The notes: generated from the letters alone by a model not told the origin. A DNA stretch of 58,980 nt from Deltaproteobacteria bacterium RIFOXYD12_FULL_56_24 (GCA_001799285.1 MGTD01000048.1:1-58980); one strand, 5' to 3'; positions 47,435-55,352 are shown, numbered from the stretch's first letter. Translations and numbers: made by a program.

Positions 47435-48808
47435 ATGCTCTTACGACATACACCTACTGAAATAACCGAGCGCACAGCCTTGACCATTAATCCGGCCAAG
47501 ACCTGCCAGCCCATCGGCGCCATGTACGCGGCTCTTGGCGTCCACGGATGCCTGCCGCACAGCCATGGCTCCCAGGGCTGCTGCGCGTATCATCGCAGCG
47601 CCTTGACCAGGCATTACAAGGAGCCGATCTCCGCCACTACCAGCTCGTTTACCGAGGGTGCTTCGGTATTCGGCGGTCAGGCTAACATGCTGCAGGCCAT
47701 CAATAATATTTTCACTGTCTATAATCCCGAGGTGATTGCCATCCACACCACCTGTCTCTCGGAGACCATCGGCGACGATCTGCCTCAGATGAAGAAAAAG
47801 GCACACGCGGAGGGCACGATCCCGGAGGGTAAGTATGTGATCAGTGCCTCCACCCCGAGCTATGCTGGGTCCCATGTCACCGGTTTTTCCAACATGGTCA
47901 AGTCCATGGCTGAGATGGCAGAGCCCAAGGGTAAGAAGAACGGCAAGGTCAACATCATCCCCGGCTGGGTGGAGCCTTGCGATATGGAGGAGATCAAGCG
48001 GCTGACCGCCATAATCGGAGTCAAGACCATCCTCTTTCCGGATACCTCCGGGGTGCTCAACGGCCCTCTGTCAGGAGAGTATAAGATGTTCCCCGATGGC
48101 GGCACCACCGTGGCCGAGCTCCAGAGTACAGGCGACTCCCTCGGCACTCTGGCTTTAGGCGAATGGTGCTCGGCCGATGCGGCCCGTACCCTCGATACCA
48201 AGCATAAGGTGCCCTGTTCGATATTGGATATGCCTTTTGGTCTCATGGCCACGGATCGTTTCATCGATGCCCTGCGTACCATTGCCGGGGTAACGATACC
48301 CGAGGAGATCGCCTACGAACGTGGGCAGCTGGTCGATATGATTTCCGATATGCACCAGTACCTCTACGGTAAGAAGGTGGCCCTGGTGGGTGATCCGGAT
48401 CAGCTTATTGCCATGACCGAGTTTCTGGTCTCCATGGACATGAAACCAATTCACATTGTCACCGGTACCCCTGGCAACAAATTTGAGAAGCGTATCAAGG
48501 AGATCACCAAGGACATGGGCTGCGAGGTCAACGTCCGGGCCAAGGGGGATATGTTCCTGCTCCATCAGTGGATCAAGAACGAGCCGGTGGACCTGATCAT
48601 CGGTAACACTTACTGCAAGTATATTGCCAGGGACGAAGACATTCCCTATGTACGCTGGGGCTTCCCGATCCTAGACCGGCAGGGGCACCAGTATTTTCCC
48701 ACCGTGGGCTACAAGGGGGGCTTGAGGTTGCTGGAGAAGATCCTCGGAGTTTTGCTCGACCGTAAGGACCGGGACGACTCGGAAACGAAATTCGAGCTGG
48801 TGCTTTAG
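47435..48808 (+). CDS. nifK: Nitrogenase MoFe protein beta chain NifK
   Basis: 457 aa, the short NifK form without the N-terminal extension of Azotobacter-type NifK. P-cluster ligands C24 (KTCQPIGAM), C49 (GSQGCCAYH) and C107 (HTTCLSETIGDD). Downstream blocks: PSYAGSHVTGFSNMV, FPDTSGVLNGPLSGEYKMFP and VRWGFPILDRQGHQYFPTVG. With NifD it forms the alpha2beta2 tetramer with P-clusters at the interface. Confidence 0.97.
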   Translation: MLLRHTPTEITERTALTINPAKTCQPIGAMYAALGVHGCLPHSHGSQGCCAYHRSALTRHYKEPISATTSSFTEGASVFGGQANMLQAINNIFTVYNPEVIAIHTTCLSETIGDDLPQMKKKAHAEGTIPEGKYVISASTPSYAGSHVTGFSNMVKSMAEMAEPKGKKNGKVNIIPGWVEPCDMEEIKRLTAIIGVKTILFPDTSGVLNGPLSGEYKMFPDGGTTVAELQSTGDSLGTLALGEWCSADAARTLDTKHKVPCSILDMPFGLMATDRFIDALRTIAGVTIPEEIAYERGQLVDMISDMHQYLYGKKVALVGDPDQLIAMTEFLVSMDMKPIHIVTGTPGNKFEKRIKEITKDMGCEVNVRAKGDMFLLHQWIKNEPVDLIIGNTYCKYIARDEDIPYVRWGFPILDRQGHQYFPTVGYKGGLRLLEKILGVLLDRKDRDDSETKFELVL

Positions 48809-48828
48809 AAAAAGCCCAGGCTGTAAAA

Positions 48829-48861
48829 GCATAGGGCCAATAAATCCTATAGGTCCTATGC
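48829..48861 (+). repeat. Short hairpin between nifK and the NifB-like gene
   Basis: GCATAGGGCC (48829-48838) pairs with GGTCCTATGC (48852-48861) with one mismatch. No T run, so probably a processing or attenuating structure or a repeat related to 32166-32203. Confidence 0.4.
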
Positions 48862-48879
48862 CCTTCCGAGGAGGACGAT

Positions 48880-50022
48880 GTGACCATTATTCCTTTTCCC
48901 GAAACCAGGCAGGGCTGCTGCTGCAGTATTCCCGAGTGGCTTAGCCTGCCGGTGGCCCCCCAGGCTGCGGCCAGGATTCGTTTTTGCGGCGAGGACAAAC
49001 TGCCCCAGGCGGTTTCCCTGCAGGGGGCGCTTACCTGGCTTGCGGATCTGGCGGCCCAGGGAAAGACCATCGCCGGTCTTGATCTCAACGGCCCTGGAGA
49101 CCCTCTGGCCACCCCGGCCATGACCCTGGGGATTCTGGCCGGCCTGCGGGAGCATTATCCCGGATTGTCCGTGGGCGTAACGACCATGGGGCTTGGTCTT
49201 GCCGAGCAGGCCGGTTTATTGGCCGAACACGGCGTTGCAAGGGTTACTCTGCTGCTGGATGCAATCAGCCCGGAAACGGTCAAAAAGATCTACACCTGGA
49301 TTAGGCCGGGCAAGCGGAGCATTCCCTTGGCAGAGGGGGCGGATATCCTGATTACGGAGCAGACCAAGGGGATAGCCGCCTGCAAGGCGGCAGGCTTTAC
49401 GGTTTGTATCCGGACCACGGTGTATGCCGGAATCAATGAACAGGAAGTGGAAGAGATTGCCCGCCTGGGTTCCGCCCTCGGGGCGGAGTCCATTAGTCTG
49501 CTGCCCGGCAAGGGCTGGCTTGATCCGGAAGTGAAACTGCTGCCGCCTGCGCCGGAGGTAATGGCGGCGCTGATCAGGAAGGTTGCTGGGCAGATGACCG
49601 TGGTCTGTCTGCCGGAAGAGGCGATTTTAGGCGAGGCTGTGCCCAGGTCCGGCAAAAACGGCCCTGGCCTGCCCAAGCCGACAGCGGCCAGGCCCAACGT
49701 GGCCGTACTCAGCTCCAATGGCATGGATATCGATCTTCATCTCGGCCAGGCCATTAAGGCCCTGATCTATGGCTCGAGGGAAGACGGTCTGGCCTGCCTG
49801 CTTGAGGCCAGGGATTTGCCCGAACCCGGCAACGGCGACAACCGCTGGTTGCAGGTGGCCGAAATCCTGGGGGATTGTTTTGTCCTCCTCGCCACCAGCG
49901 CCGGACAAAAGCCGCGGGAGATTTTAAGCAGCCACGGTCTGGCGGTGCTTTTGCTGGAGGACAATGTCGAAGGTTCGGTTGATGTATTGTATGGCGGCGG
50001 CAGGAAAGGGAAAAACAGGTAA
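48880..50022 (+). CDS. NifB-NifX-like protein lacking the radical SAM cysteine triad
   Basis: 380 aa from GTG 48880 behind GAGGAGGA. It follows NifB clearly: GLDLNGPGDPLATPAMT, VTLLLDAISPETVKKIYTWI, GADILITEQTKGIAACKAAG and VYAGINEQEVEEIARLG. NifB's C-x3-C-x2-C (VAPACNIQCNYC) aligns with VAPQAAARIRFC here, so two of the three cluster cysteines are A29 and I33 and only C36 remains. It should not bind the radical SAM cluster. Residues about 275-375 (NVAVLSSNGMDIDLHLGQAI) form a NifX-like cofactor-binding domain. Its TAA stop lies within the terminus of MITE copy 4. A carrier or scaffold for cofactor precursors is plausible. Confidence 0.85.
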   Translation: MTIIPFPETRQGCCCSIPEWLSLPVAPQAAARIRFCGEDKLPQAVSLQGALTWLADLAAQGKTIAGLDLNGPGDPLATPAMTLGILAGLREHYPGLSVGVTTMGLGLAEQAGLLAEHGVARVTLLLDAISPETVKKIYTWIRPGKRSIPLAEGADILITEQTKGIAACKAAGFTVCIRTTVYAGINEQEVEEIARLGSALGAESISLLPGKGWLDPEVKLLPPAPEVMAALIRKVAGQMTVVCLPEEAILGEAVPRSGKNGPGLPKPTAARPNVAVLSSNGMDIDLHLGQAIKALIYGSREDGLACLLEARDLPEPGNGDNRWLQVAEILGDCFVLLATSAGQKPREILSSHGLAVLLLEDNVEGSVDVLYGGGRKGKNR

Positions 50023-50162
50023 CTATCGAGCAGCACCGCATCTGCTTCGGAGTCTCGCAGGCTTGCTTACTTGTCATCGGCCTGCTTGTGTGCAACAGCA
50101 CACTTCGCAGGCTTCTGCCTGGCAGATACGACAGCAGCGAAGCGGCGCTGCTGAATAGTTAC
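50019..50162 (-). mobile_element. IS66-type MITE, copy 4 (144 bp, no target duplication seen)
   Basis: Termini GTAACTATCGAGCAGCACCGC and the inverse of GTAACTATTCAGCAGCGCCGC match at 18 of 21 positions. The core around GCCTGCGAAGTGTGCTGTT is shared with copy 3, in the opposite orientation. Flanks (AAAAACAG and CATCACAA) differ, so this copy is older or rearranged. Its first bases provide the stop codon of the NifB-like gene. Confidence 0.8.
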
Positions 50163-50199
50163 CATCACAACCAAGAGTAACAGAGAGGAGAAATATAAC

Positions 50200-50505
50200 A
50201 TGGCCATACCAGCGCGTCAGATAATCGTTTGCCAGAGCTTCCGGGTTTCCGGTGACAAGAAGGGCATTTGCCACAAGCAGACCGAAGGGTTCCTGCAATA
50301 CATCGAAGAAGAGGTGCTCGACCGGGGGCTGGACTGCCTTATCAGCGCCACCACCTGCCTCAAACAATGCGACTCCGGGCCCATAATGGTGATCCAGCCG
50401 GAGAACTGGTGGTTCAAGGGCGTGGACAGCGAAGAGGCGATTGATGCGATCCTGGACGGCCTTGAGGATGGCGAGCCCGCCGCCGACTATTTGATCACCG
50501 CTTAG
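50200..50505 (+). CDS. Thioredoxin-like [2Fe-2S] ferredoxin (Shethna protein I type)
   Basis: 101 aa, soluble. Four cysteines in the family arrangement: C11 (IIVCQSFRV) and C24 (KKGICHK), then C53 and C57 (TTCLKQCDSGP), followed by IMVIQPENWWFKGVDSEEA and a C-terminal EPAADYLI. The family includes the Azotobacter [2Fe-2S] Shethna protein I found beside nif genes; it may carry electrons or help cluster assembly. It lies directly after MITE copy 4, with GAGAGGAG before the start. Confidence 0.85.
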   Translation: MAIPARQIIVCQSFRVSGDKKGICHKQTEGFLQYIEEEVLDRGLDCLISATTCLKQCDSGPIMVIQPENWWFKGVDSEEAIDAILDGLEDGEPAADYLITA

Positions 50506-50556
50506 GCGGAGAGCAAAAGAAGAGTTCATGAAACCGTCCGGAGGGAGGAAAACACC

Positions 50557-50856
50557 ATGAGTCTAAAACCCCTGGGGCTGGTAAAAACCATGGTCGAGGC
50601 GGCAGGGATGGGTATCTCCTATGCCTATGATGATCTGGTCTTTCTGGAGCACAACTCCTTTTTGCTCCAGTTTACCGACAACGACCATGAGATCGCGGTC
50701 CACGTGAACAGCGAGGCGGACGAGGCCACGGTGTGGGGAGATATAGAGCGGTTGCAGGAGGCCGCTCTCAAGCAGGCCATGCATTGTACCCGAGAGGGGC
50801 ATTACACCCTGGCCCCGGATGGGGAGGATTCTATCCGTATCGAGTTCACTGATTGA
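50557..50856 (+). CDS. Small hypothetical protein of the nif block
   Basis: 99 aa, acidic, soluble. No cysteine cluster motif. It begins SLKPLGLVKTMVEAAGMGIS and has a beta-rich middle (LVFLEHNSFLLQFTDNDHEI). I do not recognise the family. It lies 51 nt after the ferredoxin gene behind GGAGGGAGG, ending just before the GNAT gene, so it is in the same operon. A nitrogen-fixation accessory role is inferred from position only. Confidence 0.75.
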   Translation: MSLKPLGLVKTMVEAAGMGISYAYDDLVFLEHNSFLLQFTDNDHEIAVHVNSEADEATVWGDIERLQEAALKQAMHCTREGHYTLAPDGEDSIRIEFTD

Positions 50857-50870
50857 GCCGAGAGAGACAC

Positions 50871-51320
50871 ATGGCTCACGCAGTGATACGACCCGCCAGG
50901 CCTGACGACCTCGATGCCTTGGTGGGTCTGCTCCGGATTCTTTTTGGTATCGAGGCGGACTTTGATTTTGACGCAGCCCGGCAGCGCCAGGGGCTGGCGA
51001 TGCTGTTGGCCAACGAGGCGGCGATTCTTCTGGTTGCCGAGGCGGCGGGCCGGGTTATCGGCATGTGTTCCGGGCAACTGACCATCTCCACGGCAGAGGG
51101 AGGCTTCGCCCTTCTGGTGGAGGATGTGGTGGTTGCCGAACCATGGCAAGGGAAAGGAATTGGACGGGAATTGCTGGCAGCCTTGGAGAAGTGGGCTGCC
51201 GTCCGAAAAATCGGGCGCCTTCAGCTCCTGGCCGACAGGAACAATGCCTCGGCCTTGGAATTTTATCGTAAGCTCGGCTGGGAGTCCACGGAGCTTATCT
51301 GCCAACGCAGACGAATTTAG
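50871..51320 (+). CDS. GNAT family N-acetyltransferase
   Basis: 149 aa from ATG 50871 (TTG 50853 would overlap the previous stop). GNAT motifs: IRPARPDDLDALVGLL, LLVEDVVVAEPWQGKGIGRE (acetyl-CoA loop QGKGIG) and ADRNNASALEFYRKLGW (motif B). Substrate unknown. It lies in the probable nif operon and could be a nif-associated modifier or a passenger. Confidence 0.9.
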   Translation: MAHAVIRPARPDDLDALVGLLRILFGIEADFDFDAARQRQGLAMLLANEAAILLVAEAAGRVIGMCSGQLTISTAEGGFALLVEDVVVAEPWQGKGIGRELLAALEKWAAVRKIGRLQLLADRNNASALEFYRKLGWESTELICQRRRI

Positions 51321-51335
51321 GAGCCGTTAAGAAAG

Positions 51336-51408
51336 AACCTGTACTCTCCAGATTGTTGCGATACGGCTCCTTATGCCGTGTACGATATCCAATAGCACAG
51401 GTTATTTT
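51336..51408 (+). terminator. Large hairpin with T run after the GNAT gene
   Basis: Outer arms AACCTGT (51336-51342) and ACAGGTT (51397-51403), inner arms ATACGGC and GCCGTGT, followed by ATTTTTG. It may end the ferredoxin-GNAT transcript, but its long loop makes that uncertain. Confidence 0.4.
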
Positions 51409-51439
51409 TGCACGATGGCTTAAACAATGAGGGAGAATC

Positions 51440-51898
51440 ATGCCGGAATCATGCAAGGATGCAATTGCCAACCTGGCTGGGTTTCCCGCTCTCCACAGCG
51501 AACCCATCAACGGATGGGATGAGTTTCTGCGGGAGGGCAATCAGTTTCTGTCCACGGCCAACAATGCCTATGTCCGGCGGAAAGAGGCCTTCACCACCGC
51601 GATTCTGTATAATCTGGTGGCAATGGCCATTGAGAAACTGATCATGGCCTTGCTAATGAAAAGCGGTAAGCTGCCGTATAACCACACCATGCATGATTTG
51701 GTGGAGGCCATTGACGAGTTTCTGCCCGGCGAACTGGCGGGGCTTGGCGAAGAGCTCAAGAGCCTGGATGGATTTCAGGATATCTGCGAGATAGAGAGCT
51801 ACTCCATCAGCCACCCGACCATGGAGCAGATAGGCGGCATGCTCACCCTGGCCCTTGAAGTTCAGTCGCGAGTCATGACCTCTGTTGCCGATTGTTGA
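51440..51898 (+). CDS. Hypothetical helical protein of the nif block (HEPN-like)
   Basis: 152 aa, mainly helical. The middle (RRKEAFTTAILYNLVAMAIE, then HTMHDLVEAIDEFLPGE) resembles the helix bundle and HDL turn of HEPN-type proteins, but I see no RNase Rx4-6H motif. Function unknown. RBS GAGGGAG precedes ATG 51440. It is part of the gene block downstream of nifK. Confidence 0.65.
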   Translation: MPESCKDAIANLAGFPALHSEPINGWDEFLREGNQFLSTANNAYVRRKEAFTTAILYNLVAMAIEKLIMALLMKSGKLPYNHTMHDLVEAIDEFLPGELAGLGEELKSLDGFQDICEIESYSISHPTMEQIGGMLTLALEVQSRVMTSVADC

Positions 51899-51986
51899 AA
51901 GAGCGGGCGACGCGGACTTTGCCTCGCCGCGCTGGCAACGGAGATTAATTTTACAACCCAATTATTTCATAATAAGGAGAACGACC

Positions 51987-52208
51987 ATGGCGAGAAAAGA
52001 GGTAGAGGCATTGCTTGTTGCCGGTGGCGGAGATAAACATTTGCGAGCCAAATATGACGTCCCCGGCACCAGGGAAGAGTTTGTCGCCCTGGCGGCGGAA
52101 GATGGCTACCATTTCACCGTAGAGGAGCTTGACGCGGTACTCAAGGAGTCGGGAGATGTCTTTGAAAAAAACGGCAACCCGGCCAAACGGCAGATCTGGT
52201 GGGTATGA
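51987..52208 (+). CDS. Nif11 domain protein
   Basis: 73 aa from ATG 51987 behind AAGGAGA. Sequence follows the Nif11 family: EVEALLV, HLRAKYDVPGTREEFVALAA and GYHFTVEELDAVLKE. The family was named from nitrogen-fixing bacteria and gave rise to natural-product leader peptides; here the nif context and the absence of a modifying enzyme suggest the original nif-associated form. Its tail is short and polar (KNGNPAKRQIWWV) with no glycine-glycine cleavage motif. Confidence 0.85.
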   Translation: MARKEVEALLVAGGGDKHLRAKYDVPGTREEFVALAAEDGYHFTVEELDAVLKESGDVFEKNGNPAKRQIWWV

Positions 52209-52276
52209 GGCGAGGTGGTTCTCTTGCTGTTTTGCCGAAGAGCGAAACGCAACAACCTTAAAGAGGAGAGAAAAGA

Positions 52277-52519
52277 ATGAAGGCGACCTGGGAGAAGATT
52301 CTGGAATATGCCTCAATGCCGGTTCACGGCACGATGTCGCGGAAGCTGCGTAAGGGCGTCACCCTGCAGATCAACGAGGGGAAGATGTACGAGTCCGCAG
52401 TGATCTTCATGGGGGAGTTTGTCCGCATCTCGGAAGACGGGGAGGACGGCAAAAACATCAATACCTACTATGACTGGAGCAGCATCGAAACGATCAGGAC
52501 GTACAGCCCGAAGGAATAA
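52277..52519 (+). CDS. Small hypothetical protein at the end of the nif block
   Basis: 80 aa, soluble, likely beta-rich (GVTLQINEGKMYESAVIFMG, NTYYDWSSIETIRTY). No recognised motif. A good RBS (GAGGAGAG) precedes ATG 52277, 68 nt after the Nif11 gene. Function unknown. Together with the 99-aa and 152-aa proteins it makes three unrecognised proteins in this block. Confidence 0.7.
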   Translation: MKATWEKILEYASMPVHGTMSRKLRKGVTLQINEGKMYESAVIFMGEFVRISEDGEDGKNINTYYDWSSIETIRTYSPKE

Positions 52520-52656
52520 GAATGTGCGGGTTGACGGCGGATCAATGCCGCCAGCCTGCTTTGTTGGTAAAGGGACATTCCCCTGGCCCCTCCTCAGGCA
52601 GAGATGAGTGCGCCGCTTTTCTTGCAGCCCCCCTGTAACTGTTTCCTGTTTTTTCC

Positions 52657-52692
52657 TTGAAAATGGCCATAATCAGAGCTATATTTGTAGCT
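52657..52692 (+). promoter_or_regulatory. Promoter and operator of the Phd/YefM antitoxin gene
   Basis: TTGAAA (52657-52662), 17-bp spacer, TATATT (52680-52685). An inverted repeat AGCTA-N6-TAGCT (within ATCAGAGCTA...TAGCTGAT) overlaps the -10 box, the usual layout for antitoxin autorepression. The rest of 52520-52713 has no gene. Confidence 0.6.
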
Positions 52693-52713
52693 GATAATTC
52701 AAGGAGGGAATGT

Positions 52714-52965
52714 ATGGATACGATCTACGCCGACTACTCGATCAGCATGTCCGAGTTCAAGAAGAACCCGGCGCAGGTACTACGCTCCGCAGGCGAAAAG
52801 CCGGTGGCGGTACTCAATCACAACCGTCCTGCTTTTTATATGGTCACCCCTAAGCTTTTCGAAGCCTTGGTCGAGAAGTTGGTCGACCTGGATCTGGTTG
52901 AGCTTGTACGCCAGCGACTGGAGTATAAAGATACGGCCATAGAGGGCGATATTGACAAAATCTGA
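52714..52965 (+). CDS. Type II antitoxin, Phd/YefM family
   Basis: 83 aa from ATG 52714 behind AAGGAGGG. The N-terminal YefM/Phd DNA-binding fold is visible: YADYSISMSEFKKNPAQVL, then GEKPVAVLNHNRPAFYMVTP. The C-terminal tail (YKDTAIEGDIDKI) should wrap the toxin. The gene overlaps the remnant of its RelE-like toxin, so the antitoxin is now probably an orphan. Confidence 0.9.
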   Translation: MDTIYADYSISMSEFKKNPAQVLRSAGEKPVAVLNHNRPAFYMVTPKLFEALVEKLVDLDLVELVRQRLEYKDTAIEGDIDKI

Positions 52966-53179
52966 AGTCGCTCCAGGTATCCCGAAGTACCGGCTCAAAT
53001 TTATGCCGGAAGAACTGGCGGAGTGTAACGCCCTCGACGGGAGCATCAAGGCGGTGTTGCGCAAAGTTCTCAAAAAGCGTCTCGAGCAACCCTGCCCGCC
53101 TGGCTTGAGATGGCTTTATCTTGTAGTCGAAGTTTGCCCATCCCCCATAGAGTTTTTCCCCGCGCCTCTAGATTTTTAA
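52952..53179 (+). pseudogene. Truncated RelE/ParE-family toxin
   Basis: It starts at TTG 52952 within the antitoxin gene, as many relE genes do. The first 45 residues match RelE (YRLKFMPEELAECNALDGSI, AVLRKVLKKRLEQP). After that the expected catalytic half, with the basic residues and the LVYEV strand, is missing; the frame continues as unrelated GLRWLYLVVEV and stops. About half of a normal 85-90 residue toxin is gone, so it should be inactive. Confidence 0.75.
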
Positions 53180-53204
53180 GATGATTCTTTAAGAGACCAT
53201 AACC

Positions 53205-54002
53205 ATGAGCGAACACCCTAAACGATTCAAACTGGCCCTGGAGTTTGACGGCGGCCGTTACAGCGGCTGGCAGAAACAGGCAGACGCCAAAAGCATTCAG
53301 GGCAGCCTGCTCACGGCGGCGGCCGAACTTTTTGAAGGCGAGGTAGATGTGCAGGGCAGCGGCCGCACCGATACCGGGGTGCATGGGTTGCGCTTTGCCG
53401 CCCATCTGGAGGCGCAGACCGAGCACAGCCCGCAGGAGATCAGAGAGCGGCTGAACGACCTTTTGCCCAAGGATATCGCCATCATGGAGTGCAAAAGGGC
53501 AGGGGCTCGCTTCCATGCCCGGCACAACTGCATCGGTCGCAGCTATCTTTACCGGATTGCCAAGCGCAAGACGGCGCTGGGACGGAATTATGTCTGGCAG
53601 ATTTCGGAGCCGTTGCACGCCGGGTTCATGCAGGAGGCGGCGACCACCCTGGTGGGGATGCACGATTTCACCTCCTTCACCGACCGCCAGGCGATCAAGA
53701 AGAAATCTCCGCTGGTTATGGTCCATCAGGCCCGGATCGCGGAGACCGAGGATCTTATCCTCTTGCGCATCGTGGGCTCGCATTTCTTATGGAAGATGGT
53801 GCGCCGCATTGTCGGGGTGTTGGCCGAGGTCGGCAAGGGGCGGCTCACCGTGGCCGAGGTGCGTCAGTTTCTGGAGGTGCCAGTGGTGCTTAAGGAATAC
53901 ACCGCGCCGAGTCAGGGGCTTTTCTTTGAGCGTGCCTTTTACGATCAGGAGGAGCTGGATGCCTTTCTGGCCGAGGAGGTATTGCCACCGGCCTTTTTCT
54001 GA
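53205..54002 (+). CDS. truA: tRNA pseudouridine(38-40) synthase
   Basis: 265 aa. Catalytic aspartate in GSGRTDTGVHGLRFAAH. Other blocks: LALEFDGGRYSGWQKQ, ARFHARHNCIGRSYLYRI and GSHFLWKMVRRIVGVLAEVG. It isomerises U38, U39 and U40 in the anticodon stem. A good start at ATG 53205. Single gene between the decayed toxin-antitoxin module and msrAB. Confidence 0.96.
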   Translation: MSEHPKRFKLALEFDGGRYSGWQKQADAKSIQGSLLTAAAELFEGEVDVQGSGRTDTGVHGLRFAAHLEAQTEHSPQEIRERLNDLLPKDIAIMECKRAGARFHARHNCIGRSYLYRIAKRKTALGRNYVWQISEPLHAGFMQEAATTLVGMHDFTSFTDRQAIKKKSPLVMVHQARIAETEDLILLRIVGSHFLWKMVRRIVGVLAEVGKGRLTVAEVRQFLEVPVVLKEYTAPSQGLFFERAFYDQEELDAFLAEEVLPPAFF

Positions 54003-54065
54003 TTGTTTTTTCCGGTCTGTGCTTATTTTTTGGTAAAATGAAAAAAATAAGCAAAGAGGTGGCAT

Positions 54066-55130
54066 ATGAAAATGATCGGACAGATAGTGGAGAACGCGGG
54101 CCTGCTCTTGCTGGGCCTTGCCTTGTTGAGCCTGTTGAGCGCGCCGGAGGCCTCGGCCGCGGAGAAGCGGGCAAAGGCGATCTTTGCCGGGGGCTGTTTC
54201 TGGTGCATGGAAAAGCCCTTTGAGCAGATGGACGGAGTGTTTTCCGTTACCTCCGGCTATATCGGGGGCACGACCAAAAACCCCAGCTATGAGAATTACG
54301 GGGCGGGCGGGCATATTGAAGCGGTGGAGATCGTCTATGATCCGGCAAAAGTCAGTTATCCGAAGTTGCTGGAGCTCTTCTGGCGGCAGATTGATCCCAC
54401 CGACAGCGGCGGCCAGTTTGTGGACCGGGGTCACGCTTACACCTCGGGGGTTTTTTATCTTGACGAGGAGCAGCGGCAGCTGGCCGAAAAATCAAAAAAA
54501 GAAATGGACGCCCGCAAGGTTTTTGCCAAGCCCATTGTGACCCCGATCCTGGCGGCAACCCCATTTTATCCGGCGGAAGAGTACCATCAGGATTATTACA
54601 AAAAGAATCCCATTCGCTATCGCATTTACCGCGGCGGTTCGGGGAGGGATCAATTTTTGGAGAAGGTCTGGGGGGATGAAAAACGTGGTGCCAGGAAATG
54701 GAGCGAGGCGGAATTGCGCAAGCGGCTCACCCCCTTGCAGTACAAGGTCACCCAGGAAGAGGGCACCGAGCCGTCTTTCAGGAACGAATTCTGGGATAAC
54801 AAGCGGCACGGCATCTACGTGGATATTGTTTCCGGTGAGCCGCTGTTTTCCTCGCTGGACAAGTATGACTCGGGCACCGGCTGGCCGAGTTTCATCCGGC
54901 CGCTGAAGCCGGAAAATATTGTCGAGCGGGAAGACCGGAGGCTTTTTGGCAAGCGGACCGAGGTGCGCAGCCGGGAAGGCAATTCCCACCTGGGGCATGT
55001 TTTTGATGATGGCCCGCAACCCACCGGCTTGCGTTACTGCCTGAATTCCGCAGCCCTGCGCTTTATTCCTGTAGCCGATTTGGAAAAGGAAGGCTACGGG
55101 GAGTTTATTCCGCTTTTTCAGAAGAAATAG
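54066..55130 (+). CDS. msrAB: Exported methionine sulfoxide reductase MsrAB fusion
   Basis: 354 aa. A signal peptide ([19 protein letters not shown]) sends it to the periplasm. MsrA domain (about 36-190): catalytic [37 protein letters not shown]. MsrB domain (about 215-345): [40 protein letters not shown] and catalytic RYCLNSAAL. The MsrB half lacks the four zinc cysteines, like Neisseria PilB, and has SGTGWPSF where PilB has the resolving cysteine (SGCGWPSF). It reduces both S- and R-methionine sulfoxide in exported proteins. Confidence 0.95.
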   Translation: MKMIGQIVENAGLLLLGLALLSLLSAPEASAAEKRAKAIFAGGCFWCMEKPFEQMDGVFSVTSGYIGGTTKNPSYENYGAGGHIEAVEIVYDPAKVSYPKLLELFWRQIDPTDSGGQFVDRGHAYTSGVFYLDEEQRQLAEKSKKEMDARKVFAKPIVTPILAATPFYPAEEYHQDYYKKNPIRYRIYRGGSGRDQFLEKVWGDEKRGARKWSEAELRKRLTPLQYKVTQEEGTEPSFRNEFWDNKRHGIYVDIVSGEPLFSSLDKYDSGTGWPSFIRPLKPENIVEREDRRLFGKRTEVRSREGNSHLGHVFDDGPQPTGLRYCLNSAALRFIPVADLEKEGYGEFIPLFQKK

Positions 55131-55151
55131 CGCAAGGGAGCACTTTCGAAT

Positions 55152-55352
55152 TCAGTCGTGGCCGTGTTTGCAGCCGCAGCCGCAGCCGCTGCTCTGCTTC
55201 TGGTGAAAATGCGCCAGAGCATCGGCGATCTTGTTCTTGAGTTCGGGCGGGGCATTATCCAGGCAGTAAATAAGAGCAGCCTCCTGCTCGTCGCTGCCGG
55301 GGGTGGCAGTCATGCAGATATGCAAGGCTTGTTCAAATGAGTCGAAGTCCAT
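55152..55352 (-). CDS. Small protein with Cys/His-rich metal-binding tail
   Basis: 66 aa from ATG 55352 behind GGGAGAAAA. A helical acidic body (DFDSFEQALHICMTATPGSD, APPELKNKIADALAHFHQKQ) ends in SSGCGCGCKHGHD, a compact cluster of three cysteines and two histidines suited to bind a metal ion. Function unknown. It converges with msrAB. A longer frame to 55430 exists but has no RBS. Confidence 0.7.
   Translation of the reverse strand: MDFDSFEQALHICMTATPGSDEQEAALIYCLDNAPPELKNKIADALAHFHQKQSSGCGCGCKHGHD

Noticed and set aside
48809-52519. nifE, nifN or a functional nifB in the nif block
   Set aside because: No protein here has their cofactor motifs; only the NifB-like protein without cysteines is found.
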